Positions 11,148 through 21,670 of a stretch of DNA of 64,000 nt are shown in pieces. The position numbers and the translations under genes are program-made. The notes under the pieces were generated by a model. It searched no databases. It was given only the letters and a program-made list of their open reading frames with translations, and was not told the origin of the DNA. Position 1 is the stretch's first letter; each line of letters opens with the position of its first letter. Source of the stretch: Heterocephalus glaber (taxonomy: Eukaryota; Chordata; Mammalia; Rodentia; Bathyergidae); assembly GCF_000247695.1 (NCBI RefSeq), contig NW_004624795.1:12257840-12321839 (forward strand), given 5' to 3'.

Positions 11148-12195
11148 TCCTGATGCCACTGGCATCCAGTACAAGTGATGGACAGGTACCAGCTTGTGAC
11201 ATACTCTGATTCTCCTGGAAGGACCAGCTAACTTGACTTTTTAGTATTATCTTGTTCACTCTTTTTCCACGTGTGAAACTTTGCTTTAGCAGGCAGGTTG
11301 GAAGCTTCCTGAGAGTCAGAGTTTCTTTCTTTTATTAAAAAAAAATCCCTACTTCATAAACAATGCACATTTATAACTAAGACATTAAACATTGGAGAAT
11401 TTATGGCAAATATTTGTGTGTATATATTATGATTTACAGATATGAGATCCTGTTAAATGTATATTTTGCAGTATGCTCTTTTCAGTTAGCAAAATACCTT
11501 TGTATAGCTCTGTCTGCAGGCACTGTTTCTCTTTCTGTGCATCCCTGTGTTGAGCAGTGCACCACTGGGTGCATTGTAAACTTGGAGCAGGCATGGAGCG
11601 TGGAGAATCATCATTACTATTTGTATTACTATATGAGGTCAGATGGCTTGGTTCAGAACACATCCAATTCATGTGTGCTTGGGTAAGGGGAGGAAATGCA
11701 GGAAGATCCAAGGGGCTGTTTGTGGTGTAGCTTTGTTTGCTGGGAGGGAAGGATGCATCTTTATCTGCCGAATACCTGCCAGCAGCTTCCTTGAATAGGT
11801 GCAGCATTAGAACTTCCGGGATAGCATTCGGACACTTGGTGACAGAGTGAATTGGGAGAGAGAAAGGTGGAAGCAGAATCCCAAATTGCTTGACATGAAT
11901 GGAAGCAGGAATGACAGTGTACGGGCTGACTCTTGGGAGCTCAAGATGACTGAGGTCTGGGGGTGTCTCTAGGGCAGTATGGATAAGTTAAACCACATAG
12001 GCAGAGGGAAGGGAGCTGAATAGGGACCAGGGGAACACTTTGAGCAGGGGCTGGACAACACTTGGCCACCAGTAGCTTTTAGGACTTTCTGGAGTGAAAG
12101 GGAAAATATTAGTACAGAGTCATTTTGTATTGAGTAGACAGGACTGGGAATGTATTAGGTGCAGCGCTTTAGAGGGTTGCTTGAAAAGAAACCCA
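11148..12195. other. Non-coding stretch, part probably old L2
   Basis: An A-run at about 11337-11346 and AT-rich DNA to 11460. From about 11990 the 'gagcaggggctggacaacactt' style resembles reversed L2, but I give no firm boundary. No gene recognised. Confidence 0.4.
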
Positions 12196-12480
12196 TGATA
12201 GTCAGCTTTCCATCACTGTAACAAAATATCAGATAATCAACTTACCAGGAGAAAAGGTTTATTTGGGTTCACAGTTTTGGAGGTTTCAGTCCCTCATGCC
12301 CTGGCCTCATGGCTTGGTGCCCATGGTGAGGCAGCAGTCCTGGCAGGAGAGCAGGTGGAGCAGAACTGCTTATCTACAGCAAGAAAACAGAACGAACAAG
12401 AAAAATAGAGAAAGAGGAAGAGGCTGGGATCCCACTGAGCACTTCTTTGGAGCAGATGTGCTCCTGGCATGGGTGACAGA
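12196..12480 (-). mobile_element. ERVL-MaLR-like LTR fragment, minus strand
   Basis: 'tttccatcactgtaacaaaa', 'aggagaaaaggtttatttgg' and 'ttcacagttttggaggtttcag' is the reversed end of a MaLR-type solo LTR of the rodent MT/MLT group. The same family occurs in the other orientation at 54904. No internal retroviral genes are present. Confidence 0.6.
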
Positions 12481-12916
12481 GTCTATCTCTAACTTGTTTG
12501 ATCCTAGGAAGCCACTGGAAGCCCCCATTTCTTCTCTGGGAGAGGCATGGCAATGTGGGGTCCTCAGGTATGAGAAGCTTCCTCAGTAGGAAAAATGTGC
12601 CAGAAGCATTGTCAGTGTTGTCCCAACCCCAGTGAGCAAGGTGGGTGTGGAGACAGAGACTTTTCTACAGTCATTCTTGCTTTGTGATGTGAATAGATTC
12701 ATTTCCCTTTTGGTTTTGGACCTTCTTGATAGAAGATTGATTTTGACTCAAGGGAGAAAGGTGGTGGTAAGTATTGAGAGCCCTTCACAAGTGAATTTCT
12801 TGAGAGAGGATAAGAGGTCCCAGAGGAAGAATAATGGTCCTGAGGAGAGTAGAGTGTAACTTCAGTGTTTTTTCCACACATATTAAGTACTACCTATGTA
12901 CAATATTTTGTGTAAG

Positions 12917-13640
12917 GTATAATGTGTAATAAAAAATACAGTGTATATTTAAATTAAAAAATAAAAATTATAGTAAAAGATACCTTGTCATCAATCCTCA
13001 AAATACTCCCCCTCATTTTGAACACATATATCCCATTGTTCTTGCCACTTTGTTTGTTTGGTTTTTTGTTTTGAGACAGGGTCTCTTTATGTAGTTCAGA
13101 CTGGCCTTGAACGCACTGTGTAGCCCCGGCTGGCCTCAAACTCACAGCACTCCTCCTGCCTCAGCCTCCTGAGTACTTTGATTACTGGCATGTGCCACCA
13201 CGCCTGGCCCTTGTCATTTTCTGAAGCAGTATTGGAAGTCCACTTTTATGAGTATCTTTTTGTGGCTGCTTCAGCGTCCTGAATTAGTTCAAAATTTTTA
13301 TGGCAATTTCTGTCAAGTAACATTACATTGTGCCCTTACCTACCTTTTTCACTGAATGTGGCACAGTGTGACTTCTGGCTCTTCCCTAAAGTCAAAATGA
13401 CCATGAAAGGTAAATGTTGAATTGACAGAGGACATTGATGCAGCCACAACAGCATATTTATGAAAGAAGACTTTCAGAATTGCTACAAAAGGTGCAAGAA
13501 CCATTCGATAAGTGTGTTTGAAGAGAGGAGGTTTTTGAGGAAAATCAGTGGCAACTTGTCTGCTACTGTAATTAAAAACAAAAACGTAAACCAAGAAAAC
13601 AACCCTCACCTTACTATATTTTTTAATCACGCTTCATACA
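12917..13640. mobile_element. Inverted composite of two mariner 3' ends
   Basis: Two decayed copies of the C-terminal part of a Tc1/mariner transposase point outward. On the plus strand near 13368-13420 the frame reads CDFWLFPKVKMTMKGK, the region of the third catalytic Asp, followed at about 13463 by KEDFQNCYKR and an end near 13640. On the minus strand, 13300 down to 12991 reads FELIQDAEAATK, then (after a frame slip) KVDFQYCFRK, QWDICV and GEYFED, with its 3' end near 12917. The outer ends match in reverse ('TGTATTTTTTATTACACATT' against 'TATATTTTTTAATCACGCTT'). Both copies hold stops and shifts. Removing the B1 inserted at 13052-13209 leaves about 560 bp. It is a MITE-like, inactive remnant. 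Confidence 0.65.
13052..13209 (-). mobile_element. B1-type SINE inside the mariner composite
   Basis: The minus strand reads GCCAGGCGTGGTGGCACATG … GCCTCAGGAGG… then GAGACCCTGTCTC and a CAAA-type tail. An imperfect 11-bp target duplication is seen (CTTGCCACTTT 13041-13051, CTTGTCATTTT 13210-13220). It splits the minus-strand transposase remnant, so it is younger than that element. Confidence 0.88.
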
Positions 13641-13844
13641 AGCAACAATCAGTTGAATCCCCACCTGTTATGACAACCTCCCCCCATTGAGATCTGCCCT
13701 CATTTCACTCTTCAATGAGAATACTGTTTCTCAGCATGGTGTCTGGTGTCCATGCATGTTACTTTTGCTCTGGGGCGCTTGTTTTCAGGGCCGTGTCACG
13801 TTCACCGTGTGGACAGGACAGGACAGGCCATTGGTTGCCTTTTC

Positions 13845-14200
13845 ACCTTTTAATGGGCATTTCAGTTGAAGGTTTTATATTTTTGGCTCACCACAATGGA
13901 GCGGCTGTGACTGTCCTTGTACATAACTCCCAGTCTCTATAAAGGAGATGTGTATCAGGATATGTCTCCAGGGGTGGAATTGCTGAGTCACAGGCATGTG
14001 CCACTTCAAGTCACCTGGAAATTGCATTCTGAAGATGTCTTTCTCGCAGTGCCTGCACCTTGAGTATTATATAGTTGTTTTCATTGCTCCATTTCCTCAC
14101 CAGTAATTGGTATTGTGAGACTTACATTTTGCCCATCTTGTGGAATCTTGTTGTGGTTTTACTTTGCATTGCTCAAATCACAAATGATGTTGAAATCATG
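13845..14200 (-). mobile_element. Old L1 (L1M) fragment, minus strand
   Basis: 'taatgggcatttcagttgaa', 'ggggtggaattgctgagtca', 'cattgctccatttcctcacc' and 'ttgtggttttactttgcatt' follow the reverse of the mammalian L1M 3' region in the right order. Diverged, truncated at both ends. Confidence 0.75.
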
Positions 14201-15239
14201 CTTATTTTTTAGGGAAAGGAGTCCAGACCCTAAAACGCACATTCAGTGACTGAAAAATGACTGCTTTGGTAGGACATGTCCTCCTCAGTGCTGCTGTCTT
14301 GCCTTGGAACAGAATGGGATGATTTTTTTCATTATTGTGAGAAATTTGGCACTGCTAGCTTGGCAGCTTCTTTTTTGGGTTCTCTGCATTATGTGTTTAG
14401 AACCTCACTGATGCCCCACTTCTGTTGACCCTTTATTTTATTAAAAACCCCTGGGTGACAGCAAGCTAGTCTCATTCTAGTTTGATGGAGGCATGCTGTT
14501 CCTCTGAATGTAAACAGACATAAATGAGAGTTCAGCCAGGGTCCCCTGGGGTGGTGGCAGCAGGTCCTGGCCCAAGGAGTGGCTTTGAGGAGGCACTGGG
14601 GACAGTTCCGGGCTCATGTGGGCAGCAGGGTGGTGACTGGCTTCTGGCTGTGTGTGTGAGAGATTAGTACAGACAGGAGGGGACAGGGAGCAGGCTGCAG
14701 GGATGATCGGGGCTGAGAAGGTCGGGGTGGGATCACAGGAGCACGGGCTTCTGATGGGTGTTTTTCAGGTGATTCCCGGATCCAAACAGTGACCTACTGG
14801 GCAAGGAGGATCCTGCCATGGCTGCCGCTCTGGGGAGAGGGCAGTCTGTTTGCCTGCGTGTTCAGTTGAGTGCTTTCATGTGAAAATAGACCTTTGATGT
14901 GCTGGAAAATGAGAAGGAAAATCTGCTTTAACACCTGGGAAAGAGAAGCTGCCTATGGGAAAAAAACCCACAAAAAACCTGTTCTGTTAGGACAGAAAAG
15001 AAGCACGCACTGCGTGTGGTGGGCCTGTTGTAGTAACCCCACTAGGAGGATAGCAGGACAGAACACAGGCCTGCAGCCCCACGCAAAAGCACGTTGAGAA
15101 ACGCAGTGTTAAGGGTGGAAACATCAGAGGCTGACATTGTGTTTATATTAGGAATACAGCTATCAAAATATTACCTGTGCAGGTGGAAAAGGTCCAGGAG
15201 GGAACTGGGGAAATGGGCCAGGCAGCTTGTTATTTATTA
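14201..15239. other. Non-coding stretch
   Basis: No domain or named repeat recognised. It contains GC-richer DNA at 14540-14860. Confidence 0.45.
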
Positions 15240-15560
15240 GACCACTCCAAACGCCTGTCAGCACGCTTATTTACTGCCTGCCTAGTATTCGGGGCGCTTG
15301 AATGAAGAAGACTCTGGTCCCTGCCTGCAGGAAGTTTATGCTGTGCTGTGCAGTGCTGGAAGGAAAACACGCAGGGAGTTAGCGGCATCACATGAGGGGC
15401 ACCTGACTAGGTGCCAGAGGAAGGGGACAGGAGTACAGGGTCTCACTGGATGCTTTCTGGAGGATCCCTGGGGCATGGCCTTGAGGGCACTCCTGAAACA
15501 TCGGACAGTCCGAGTAAATAAGGGGAGAATGGAGAGCAGAGCTTTATACAAAGGGAAGAA
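15240..15560 (-). mobile_element. L2 LINE fragment, minus strand
   Basis: 'tggtccctgcctgcaggaag' with the preceding 'tgcctgcctagtattcggggcg' and the following 'tggccttgagggcactcctg' sit in the order of a reversed L2 3' region. Strongly diverged. Confidence 0.5.
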
Positions 15561-15693
15561 GCCAGAAATGGGGCTGTCTGAAGCACACCTTGACGGTCAG
15601 AATACGGAGGGATTGCTAAGCATTCCCCTAGAATTCCTGCCTGAGCACTCACCACCTCAGGTCCTCTATGGCTGCCTTCTTAAGAAAAATGGT

Positions 15694-15887
15694 AGCCGAG
15701 TGTGATGACACACGCCTGTAATCTCAGCAGTCTGGGAAGCTGAGGCAGAAGGATTGCAAGTTTAAGCCTGTCTGGGCAATTTAGCGACTTAGCAAGAACC
15801 TCTCTCCAAGTAAAACATAAAAAGTAAATAAAAAGAGCTGGGCATGTAGCTTAGTGGGAAAGCTCTGTGTTCAGTCTTCAGTACTAT
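15694..15887 (+). mobile_element. B1-dID dimeric SINE, plus strand
   Basis: The left half is B1-like (AGCCGAGTGTGATGACACAC, CTGTAATCTCAGCAGTCTGG, GAGGCAGAAGGATTGCAAG). The right half is ID-like (GAGCTGGGCATGTAGCTTAG, ending TTCAGTCTTCAGTAC), joined by an A-rich linker. This is the layout of the rodent B1-dID family. Its tail is the CGCA repeat listed next. Confidence 0.85.
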
Positions 15888-15930
15888 CGCACGCACTCAC
15901 GCACGCACGCAAGCCAGCACGCACGCACAA
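15888..15930 (+). repeat. (CGCA)n microsatellite, SINE tail
   Basis: About ten CGCA units, imperfect, directly after the B1-dID body. A CpG-bearing tetranucleotide is unusual in bulk mammalian DNA and can adopt Z-form. Confidence 0.85.
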
Positions 15931-16009
15931 GAGGCCCCACAGGAAGGGTTTTGCATACAGTTTCAGAGGACTCCCGAAGCTTGTCCTTGGGCGTCTCACC
16001 TCCGTGTAC

Positions 16010-16130
16010 CAGATGTACATCAGGCATCTTCGGTGTGCCAGGTGTTTTGTGGGGCCTGGGGGATACAGCAGAAATAGGACAAGCTGTCTTTGCCCTCAGG
16101 GAACTTAGAGTCACAGGCGCAGGACCTACA
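16010..16130 (-). mobile_element. L2 LINE 3' fragment, minus strand
   Basis: 'catcttcggtgtgccaggtg', then 'tgggggatacagcagaaatagga' and 'tttgccctcagggaacttaga', follow a reversed L2 terminus. Confidence 0.6.
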
Positions 16131-18039
16131 AGGTGGAAGCTGTCGTGGTTGGTCAATAGAGCCGTTGCTTGGGGCAAGTGCAGCCTCAAAGTCAGCAGCC
16201 CTCACCTCGGGGAAAGTGCGGGCTGGCAGGATGCTGGGCTGGGGCACATAGGGGCAGAATGCCACAGTGGGTGCCCGCCAGGGGCCCAGCAGACCTCTCT
16301 GTGCTCAGAGGAGGGACCTTAGGTGAGACAGCCAGCCAGGGGTCAGAGAGGGCCGGGTGTCCCCGGAGTCCTACAGTGAGGGTGAGGCGAGGCTTTGCTT
16401 TCTGGGGCCCCTTTCCCTTAGCAACACTCGCTCACCGGGAGCCCCTTGTGCGTTCTTCTTCCAAACAAATAGCTTTCAGGAAGAGGTAATAAATTAATCT
16501 TCTGGGAAAATCATCTGCCACCGTGCCAGGGAGGCCTTCAGCAGCAGGGCCAGACACACAGCTGATGTCACGGGCCCAGCACACATGTTGATCAGGCGCC
16601 TCGTTGCTGACGAGGGTTTGGGCCGCCAGGCCCTCCACACTGTTTGGAAGCGGAAGGAAGCTGGAGTGTGTTCCAGGCAGCCATCTCCACACCCGTCAAG
16701 AATATACACCCACTTCACAGGTGAGAAAGTGACATGAGGTTACATGAGGAGCATGATTCCTTTCTGTCCTAGAAGAACATCTTCAGATTTGCAGATTCTG
16801 CTCCTGTACTACCATTTAGTTGGCTTTCCCTCGACCTCCTCCTTCCCACTGTTTACATCAGGTTGTGTGACCCCCAGGACAGGTGGAAGGCCGTGCACAC
16901 CATCACTTTGTCCAACTGGAAAGCAGTCCATTTAAAGAGAATGTGATGCTGAGATATATTAGGGCATAGGGACATTTCTTAATTCAACAAGGATTTTTTG
17001 GAGACCTGCTGTGACATGTCAGGGGATGAAACTGCCAGGGATCCCTGACCAGTGAGGGCTTTCCTCCTTGTCATCGGTGCAGGGTAGAGAGAAACCTGGC
17101 TCCTGCCTCCCTGGGGTCTGGAGAGGCAGCGCTGGCCCCTGGAGACACTGAATTAGGCCCTGTGTCCCTCTGGCTGATGAGAAGCACTTATCTGGCTGAC
17201 TCTTGTGTTTCCCCTGCCTGTCCCTTGCCACCTGCGGGCCTTCTGGGGCTTGGAGATCACTGTGGTCTGTAGAGAAGATGCCTTCTTGCCTACTAAGTGG
17301 GCAGGAGAGCGTGAGCCATTCCTACTCAGATCTGCTTGTTAGAAAGTTAGTCATCTGCAATCTCACCAAACACATGACCTTGCAGTGACTGAGTAACCAG
17401 TCAGTCCTGTCTAGCTCTTTACGTAGGTCTTTTTTGTAGATACCTCCCCCCGTGGCCCCAGTGGTCCCTTCTCCCCAGCCTGTAGGACCTGGAGTTCTGG
17501 TATAGGTTTTGCAGTTGTCTTAAAATGAGAATGAGGTTGAAAGATTCAAGGGTGATAACTGCACACACGTTTTTATTTTTTTGCTCATAGCTTCCCACGT
17601 GCTCTGCCACTAGTTCTGACATTGTTTAGTGTACCCAACTTTGTCTCACTTTGTAAAATGTGATATGAGGCTACAGTGTTGTACCCAAAAGCAGAAAGCA
17701 ACTTGGCAAAAGCCAAGCAGTTATTTGGTTCTCAGAATGATTCATTGCAATTCCTTTAACCAGGAAGCCCCCACCACATTTAGATGAGGACTCATTTGGT
17801 GTGTGCTAAATAAATTGGCACAATTTGAGAACGTTTTGAGCTTCTGATGCCTGATTATTCCTTGGGCCTTCCAGCATTTTCCAAATCCTGAGGCTTTCTC
17901 CCTCCCTGCTCTGTATTTCCTTGAGACTCCATACAGCCCCTATGATAGTAATTTATCAGCCTGGCTTGGCTTGTGGTGCCCTGGCATTTGGTGCAACTGT
18001 CATCTAGGTATCACTGTGAAAGCCTTTGTAGATGTTTTT
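16131..18039. other. Non-coding stretch
   Basis: No gene recognised. Short L2-like wording around 16975-17045. Frames of up to 106 codons overlap in opposite directions at 16020-16720 and have no family. Confidence 0.45.
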
Positions 18040-18400
18040 AACACTCACGTCTGTTGACCTTTAAGTAAAGCAGATCACCCTCTGGAATGTGGGTGGGACC
18101 CGTCAAATCAGTTGAAGGCCTTAAGAGCAAAGTCGGAGTTTTGTCTCTGGACTCCATCCTGGAGAACCCTCCCTGAGCTCTCAGGCTGCTGGCCTGCCCT
18201 GCCGACTTACAGGTAAGGTTGCAACATCAGCTCTTACCTGAACTTCCTGCCTGCTGGCCTGCCCTAGAAATTGCAGACTTGTCAGCCCCCACAATTGCAA
18301 GCCAGTTCCTTAAAGTCAATCCAATCAGTCCAGTCAATCAATCGTCTTTTTCCCTGTTGAATCTGTTTCTCTGGAGACTCTGGCTTTATCACAGCTACTG
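18040..18400 (+). mobile_element. Ancient LTR-type repeat
   Basis: 'aagtaaagcagatcaccctctgg', 'aatgtgggtgggaccc', 'atcagttgaaggccttaaga', 'caacatcagctctta', 'cagcccccacaattgcaagc' and the end 'tgtttctctggagac' follow a well-known mammalian LTR-class repeat in order. I recognise the consensus but not its catalogue name. Confidence 0.55.
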
Positions 18401-18542
18401 TTTGTCTTTTTCTCCCTGTTGGACCGTAACCTATACGAGGGCAGGAGGCTGGATACACAGAAGCAGCTTGGTAATACGTGATGAATGAAGGCAGGCCTCT
18501 GTATTCACCAAGAGGCATTGAGTTTTGCTTTTTCATGGTCAG

Positions 18543-18690
18543 GTTGACCTGAGTAGAGTCCTGGCTCCACCATTTATTGGCTATTGACTGGCAAGTTCCT
18601 CATTTGTAGCAGAGGAGGAATAATCTCTGCCTCCCAGTTGATTGTAAGGATTAAGTGACATGATGTCTGTCATGTAGTGAGTCATGTGAG
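18543..18690 (+). mobile_element. MIR SINE
   Basis: 'gagtagagtcctggctccac' (sense MIR 'tcccggctctgcca') runs through to 'attgtaaggattaagtgaca'. Old and diverged. Confidence 0.65.
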
Positions 18691-19017
18691 TGTCCCTCAT
18701 CTGAAAATCCAAAATCCAGAATGCCTCCAAATCCACAACTTTTAAAGCAGCTGACAGGACACGCACACGAAAAATTCCACACCAGACTTTATATGATGGG
18801 TCGCAGTCACACGTTGCAAGTGCAGTGAAAATATTGTATAAAATGACCTTCAGGGTATGAGGGACCTTTGAAGCATAAATGAATTTTGTGTTTAGACTTG
18901 GGCCCCATCCCTAAAAATATCTCATTATGTACATGCAAATATTCCCAAATTGAAAAAAATTAAAATCTGAAACATTTGTGTTACCAAGCATTTCAGATGA
19001 AGGGTACCCAGCCTGTG
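18690..19017. mobile_element. Tigger/MER2-like DNA transposon
   Basis: Related inverted ends: 'gtgtccctcatctgaaaatcc' on the left and 'catttcagatgaagggtacc' on the right. Between them lies 'gcataaatgaattttgtgtt … tagacttgggccccatccct', the internal wording of the MER2 group of Tigger (Tc1/mariner) MITEs. No transposase frame. Confidence 0.7.
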
Positions 19018-19109
19018 TATACTATACTAACCACGACTACCATCTGCAGCATTTTCAAGGTCATTTCAAGGATGAAATGAGATAAGGAATTGAGCACTCC
19101 TAGTGTCTA

Positions 19110-19270
19110 ATGGGGCATCTTAAGTGCTAGTTCCCTTCTAGGTACCAAGCTCTCTCGTATGTATATTTTCACTTAATTTCTGTTTAAATCCTACGAAGCA
19201 GTTCTAATTGCTTTGTGTTAATGACGGAACCAAAGCCTGGAGCTAAGCGCTTACCCACAGTGCAACAGGC
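19110..19270 (-). mobile_element. MIR SINE, minus strand
   Basis: 'taggtaccaagctctctcgt', 'atttctgtttaaatcctacg' and 'cttacccacagtgcaacag' match reversed MIR in order. Confidence 0.5.
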
Positions 19271-21469
19271 ACATCTCTGTTGTGTGTCTGCCTAATGGCT
19301 GCGACTTGGACCCTGTTGGCCAGCTCTGGTTCCCGTTCTCTTTCCTCTGTGGCACTTGCTTCGAGGCCCATGTGACTCGGTTTCCCCCTTACTTGTCCTT
19401 GCATTTCCCTGGTTTTTGCTTGGTGTGGATAGGGTTATACTTCCCCCTCTCCCCATAGGAGTTCAGATGGCTTTTCAGTCTTCTTCAATTGTAAAATGGG
19501 TTCTTCTTCCAGAAGGTATTTTTTAAAAATAAATTGGTTGTTATGAGGTGGAATTGACCATTCCCATGGAAATAATATAAAAAATAATGCTTCAGGGCCG
19601 GGGATTTAGCTCAGTGGTTTCGCCGGGCAACTTGTTGGGGAGGGGGGAGGATGGGCATCAAGTTTGGGGGATTCTGCAGCCTTTAACTCCAAATGAGCCT
19701 TTCTTTGTCTCCCGGATGTGGGGGCACAGTGCCTTGTCCTTGTCTCCCAGATATGAGAGCACAGCCAATACTTGCATCAGCCCTGGGGGTCTTCCATAAG
19801 ACTGGCTCCAAAGGACGGCACAGCCCCCATGTGGCTTTGAGTGTTGATCATTGAAGGCTCCAAGGGGAGGAAGTTTGAGTGGTGACAGGGCCTGGGCCAC
19901 AGTGGGGCTGCCTTATTTGTCCTGTGGTAGCACTGGAAACTGGAACCCAGAGTACAGTTCCATGTCCAGGCTCATAGAGCTGCTCCCACAGGTTTCCCAG
20001 GTGAAGACTGCCTGTGTTTTCATCAGTACTGGGGATGCTCCTTCCCTGCGAGCACATGAGAGCCTGCAGGCTGGACTGTGTCTGAGAATGTCAAATCAGG
20101 TTTTCTGGGTACTGGAGAAGCAGCCCTCTGAAAAGAAGTGTTAATATTCTTTAATAAGTCGGAAATGCACTGCACAGACTCTCTGCACATAAGCAGTTCT
20201 CTATAGACCATCCCTTCTCCCGGCTTAGTCATCATAGGGAATTTTTCAAGATTGAGGCTAAGAAATTTTGGGGTGTTTCTGTCTTAACCTGTGAGCCGGA
20301 AGCTGTGTAGAGTGGCTCCCCTCCTTCCTTAGATCATGCCCCCTGGTGCCAGTCTTATTCTGAAATTGCTTTGGGCTTTGTGACAACTCATGTTCCCCTT
20401 CTGCCACCCGTCAGCTTCTAGAATGGGCTTGCAGAGTAAGTGGCTCTAAACCTCTATTGACTGCTTTTTATATATCCCTACCATGGGGGAAAAGTGTATA
20501 ATAAAACATGAATGTGTGTAGGGGGATTTGTACATGGTATACCTGTTGAGTTAGGGCTGTGAGGTTGAAAGAAAGGTGCATGCTATGAATATTAGGAAAC
20601 ATTTGCACAGATACGCATGGATTCTGTCTTTGTGACTTGGTTGTCCTTGAGGGGAATTCCACATGGTCACGTGGCAGTTCCCAGAGCAGTTGGAGAAGAG
20701 GAGACAGGGCTTGGGAGTCTCGGTGGATACCAGCCAAAGGAGAGAGGAGTCACGTCTCAGTGGCAGGAGGGTTCTTGAGCCCCAAGAGAAGAGCTATTAG
20801 CAGACCATAGATTTGGAAGCTGCCTGGGTCTGCTGTGAGATGGGGGGAGGTGGGTGCTGTCCATTGGGCTTCTGCCTTCTGCCTGGCAGATGGTGATGTT
20901 GAGGGTGCAGGGGACATGGGTGTGCAGGGCTTGGGCTTTGATGAGTGAGCAAGCATTTGTCTTCAAGATCTGGCTGTGCTAGAAGTTGGGATAGGAGTGG
21001 AATGGATTCTTCCTGGTGCTATTTCCTGCCTCCTTCCCATTACTACTACTTGGACCTGTGTCCCTCTTCTGTATCCTGGGCTGAGCATCACCATGCTGCT
21101 TCCCAGAGAGCTGCTGCTGGGGTCTGCTGGTCCAGAATGTGCTGAAGCAAGATGCCTGGACTCAACAGTAGGCTTGAGAGGAGAGCTCAGTGGAGATGAG
21201 GTCTCTGAAGACCATAGCCTCTTGTATTCGAAGCACTGGGAGGACCAGGAGGCACTTGTCTTTTCCTCCCAAGTGAAGAGGCAGTGGCGCGCTGTTCTCC
21301 ATTAGGCATTTGTTTACCCCCACTCCCACTCCGTGCAGTGTGATACTAATGCATGCGCTCCTGTCTTACTTCCCTACCTACAAACGGCGATGGAGGCTGG
21401 ACAGGGAGAAACCAGGAGCCTGGAGTGAGGGGCTCCTCCTGAACAGAGCCTGGGGTGCACATCCTTTCC
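19271..21469. other. Non-coding stretch with an ID fragment
   Basis: No gene recognised. Contains the truncated ID at 19595. Several frames of 60-110 codons occur but none pair with splice sites or domains. Confidence 0.45.
19595..19626 (+). mobile_element. ID-type SINE, 5' fragment only
   Basis: GGGCCGGGGATTTAGCTCAG TGGTTTCGCC matches the head of the full-length ID copies at 52.1 and 53.8 kb, then stops abruptly with no B-box part or tail. A 3' deletion or rearrangement must have followed insertion, because target-primed SINEs normally lose the 5' end. Confidence 0.8.
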
Positions 21470-21670
21470 CGCCCCTTAACCATATGGAGGCCTTGGGCAA
21501 GTTGCTCGTTCTTTCTCAGCCTCGTTTTCTCATCAGTATAAAAGAAATATGAAATATTTTGAATGGAGTGACAATAGCTGCTTGACAAATTGTTTTGAGG
21601 GTTCTGTGAAACAGGGATCAAATTCCTGTAGCAACCAGAACAGATAGATGCTCAACAGGCAGTTACTAAT
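21470..21670 (+). mobile_element. MIR SINE
   Basis: 'ccttgggcaagttgctcgtt', 'cagcctcgttttctcatcag' and 'gttttgagggttctgtgaa' follow sense MIR. Confidence 0.65.

Noticed and set aside
13052..13209. Primate Alu as the 7SL-derived element
   Set aside because: Monomeric B1 layout with a rodent-type end, accompanied by ID elements; no dimeric Alu structure.
13349..13690. Small genes on both strands at 13.35-13.69 kb
   Set aside because: They are the decayed mariner transposase remnants.
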